Assembly: GCA_945878065.1 (NCBI GenBank)
Contig: CAMDXA010000009.1
Coordinates: 1-64,000, forward strand
Direction of reading: 5' to 3'
Length of the DNA: 64,000 nt
DNA from: Bordetella parapertussis
Lineage (GTDB): Bacteria; Pseudomonadota; Gammaproteobacteria; Burkholderiales; Burkholderiaceae_C
Shown: positions 62,295-64,000 of the stretch, one piece after another
How the letters are laid out: every line of letters begins with the position of its first letter
Position numbering within the stretch: the stretch's first letter is position 1
The notes under the pieces: generated by a model
What the model was told of the DNA's origin: nothing
The model's input: the letters and a program-made list of their open reading frames with translations, nothing else
The model's database searches: none
Position numbers and translations under genes: made by a program

Positions 62295-63239
62295 ATGAAC
62301 CAATTAGACGCGCTCAAGCTTTATTCAACCGTCGTCGCCGACACCGGCGACTTTCAGCAGATCAGCGGCTTTCAGCCCCAAGACGCCACCACCAACCCCT
62401 CACTGATCTTGAAGGCCGTGCAAATGCCGGCCTACCAACAATTGCTGCAAGACACGGTCAGCCGTCACACAGGGGCGTCGCTGGACGAAATGATGGACCG
62501 TCTGCTGGTCCATTTCGGCTGCCGCATTTTGGCGCTGATTCCCGGCCGTGTGTCTACCGAGGTGGATGCCCGGCTGAGTTTTGACACGGCCGCCACCGTC
62601 GCGCGTGCCCAGCGCATCATGGCGCTTTATCAAATCGAGGGCATCGACAAAGCGCGCGTGCTGATCAAGATCGCAGCCACCTGGGAAGGCATTGAAGCCG
62701 CGGCGCAACTCGAACGCCAAGGCATACACACCAACCTGACGCTGTTGTTTTCATTTGCCCAAGCCGTGGCGTGTGGAGATGCTGGCGTGAAATTGATTTC
62801 ACCGTTTGTCGGTCGAATTTACGATTGGCACAAAAAGGCCGCCGGCGCGCAATGGGATGAATCTGCCCGGGCGGGTGTGAACGACCCGGGCGTGCAAAGC
62901 GTGCACCGTATTTATCACCACTACAAAAAACACGGTATCGCTACCGAGGTGATGGGCGCGAGTTTTCGCAACACAGGACAGATCATTGCATTGGCAGGTT
63001 GCGACTTGCTCACCATCAGCCCGGAATTGCTGGCGCAATTACAAAGCAGCCAAGCGCCAGTGCAAGCTGCGTTAAAGCCTGAGCGGGCCAAGGCCATGGA
63101 CCTGCCCGACTTGCATTTGAACCAAGCGCAATTTCGCTTTGCCATGAAAGAAGATGCCATGGCCAGCGACAAACTGGCCGAAGGCATACGGGCGTTTTGT
63201 GCCGATGCCCGCAAACTCGACGCATTGCTCAGTGCATAA
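62295..63239 (+). CDS. tal: Transaldolase
   Basis: A 314-residue class I aldolase of the pentose phosphate pathway that moves a dihydroxyacetone unit between sugar phosphates. The conserved opening [28 protein letters not shown] and the Schiff-base lysine segment [13 protein letters not shown] are present, followed by [19 protein letters not shown]. Length equals TalB-type enzymes. No Shine-Dalgarno is visible, and a GATAAT -10-like box ends six bases before the ATG (62283-62288), so a leaderless transcript is possible. Confidence 0.95.
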   Translation: MNQLDALKLYSTVVADTGDFQQISGFQPQDATTNPSLILKAVQMPAYQQLLQDTVSRHTGASLDEMMDRLLVHFGCRILALIPGRVSTEVDARLSFDTAATVARAQRIMALYQIEGIDKARVLIKIAATWEGIEAAAQLERQGIHTNLTLLFSFAQAVACGDAGVKLISPFVGRIYDWHKKAAGAQWDESARAGVNDPGVQSVHRIYHHYKKHGIATEVMGASFRNTGQIIALAGCDLLTISPELLAQLQSSQAPVQAALKPERAKAMDLPDLHLNQAQFRFAMKEDAMASDKLAEGIRAFCADARKLDALLSA

Positions 63240-63316
63240 ACGCTTATTCAGGCACGCACATCCCACCGTATTTTTTTGCCATATTCCAAGCTTGACCGGT
63301 CCACTCCGAAGGCGGG

Positions 63317-64000
63317 TTACTTTTTCTTAAATTGCAGACAGGGGTCCTCGCGGGTACGAACAGGCGTGACCCAAATGAAATCGGCCTTGTCGCGCCAACT
63401 TTGCAGCCACTCATTCATGTCTGCGCGGGTGGTCAATGGCCGATGTTCAAGCAGCAGCAGACTGACCACACGCAAATCGGGTTGATTGGCGCGAATGATT
63501 TGTGGCACCCCCACGTGTTTCCATGCATGGCCATTGCCCGCCAGCAACACCGACGGCAAGTGCTGCAGCAGCACCGCAGCCATGCTGGCATCGCGGGCGC
63601 GTTGCACCGCGATCATGGCTTCAAACATGTGGGCGGGCAGGGCGGAACAATGTCCATGATCGATCTCTTGTCGCAAAAGTTTCAAACTGGCGTCGTCCAA
63701 CCTTGCTTGGCGCAACAATTGTTGCAATTCGGCTGAGACGCTGGCACCTTGGCTTTTGAACACCTCTTTGGTTTGGTTGGCCGGGATATTGCCGCCATAC
63801 AAAGCCAGTCCGGTTTGCTGCACCGCTTCAAACAACACCTGGTGCAGCGGCCATTGCCAACCCGTGGCATCAAATCCTGCTCGGGCCAGTGCCTCTGGCA
63901 AAGATTGCCGCATGTCGATACGCTTGCCCGCGTCCATGTGCTCAGCCACGATGGTCACACCCCGCAATGACATGGCGCGCAACAGATCTGCCCGCAAAGC
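63317..64000 (-). CDS. ChaN-like putative haem-binding protein (partial, 5' end outside window)
   Basis: The visible 227 residues are the C-terminal part of a protein whose start lies beyond base 64000. Stretches such as RGVTIVAEHMDAGKRIDMR, GWQWPLHQVLFEAVQQTGL, LYGGNIPANQTKEVF and VLLAGNGHAWKHVGVPQI match the ChaN/DUF399 family. Those proteins are often lipoproteins and are linked to haem or iron uptake. The TTG at 63997 is not taken as the start, because the family's conserved N-terminal region is missing. The gap 63240-63316 shows no other element. Confidence 0.75.
   Translation of the reverse strand, partial: ALRADLLRAMSLRGVTIVAEHMDAGKRIDMRQSLPEALARAGFDATGWQWPLHQVLFEAVQQTGLALYGGNIPANQTKEVFKSQGASVSAELQQLLRQARLDDASLKLLRQEIDHGHCSALPAHMFEAMIAVQRARDASMAAVLLQHLPSVLLAGNGHAWKHVGVPQIIRANQPDLRVVSLLLLEHRPLTTRADMNEWLQSWRDKADFIWVTPVRTREDPCLQFKKK

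Overview
The window looks like a chromosomal segment of a betaproteobacterium of the order Burkholderiales, probably close to the Comamonadaceae. The grounds are the tuf/tRNA-Trp/secE/nusG/rplKAJL/rpoBC order, the argB-slmA pair, the lemA/rsmB/DUF4390/NtrY-like/NtrX-like run and the Burkholderiales-type H-NS protein. Base composition is moderate by eye and was not computed. Genus assignment is not possible from reading alone. Nearly all DNA is coding and no stretch over 300 bases lacks a gene. The longest gaps are 3866-4119, 21293-21543, 2691-2919 and 44324-44525, and each has an entry. I saw no insertion sequence, prophage, CRISPR array, rRNA or toxin-antitoxin pair.

Layout. (1) 1-12471: the translation and transcription core: the end of tuf, tRNA-Trp, secE-nusG, rplKA, an L10-type leader, rplJL, an attenuator-like hairpin, and rpoBC. 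(2) 12508-17986: a tightly overlapping run of a LemA-like protein, 16S rRNA methyltransferase RsmB, a DUF4390 protein, an NtrY-like sensor kinase and a short NtrX-like regulator without an AAA+ domain. (3) 17996-21292: fused acyl-CoA mutase IcmF on the minus strand, with a 17-bp inverted repeat upstream. (4) 21544-23285: a TMEM220-type membrane protein and a secreted PQQ-type sugar dehydrogenase. (5) 23328-32843: a peptide or amide uptake and hydrolysis cassette with a divergent amidase, a five-gene run of peptide ABC transporter plus M81 metallopeptidase, and a second amidase. (6) 32895-38197: CoaX, an orphan molybdopterin oxidoreductase, an M20 amidohydrolase, and a TetR regulator beside a phasin. 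(7) 38285-44323: an RfaH-type NusG paralogue, an isoprenyl diphosphate synthase, a NYN-domain protein, dTDP-L-rhamnose genes rfbBDAC, and a convergent H-NS protein with a very AT-rich upstream region. (8) 44526-51207: argB, slmA, an SDR/FAH sugar-acid pair, then ttcA-folB-pteridine-reductase-like SDR facing midA and a DUF2905 gene. (9) 51252-60068: a complete MdtABC plus outer-membrane-factor efflux operon. (10) 60079-64000: cca, an NDUFA9-like dehydrogenase, transaldolase, and the C-terminal part of a ChaN-like protein cut by the window edge.

Most of this is ordinary housekeeping sequence and I do not claim a wholly new system. The parts that most deserve a second look are the RfaH/UppS/NYN/RmlBDAC/H-NS neighbourhood, the AAA-less NtrX-like regulator, the operator-like repeat before icmF, the peptide-hydrolysis cassette, and the stand-alone molybdopterin enzyme. 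All functions are read from motifs, lengths and gene order. No database search was possible.
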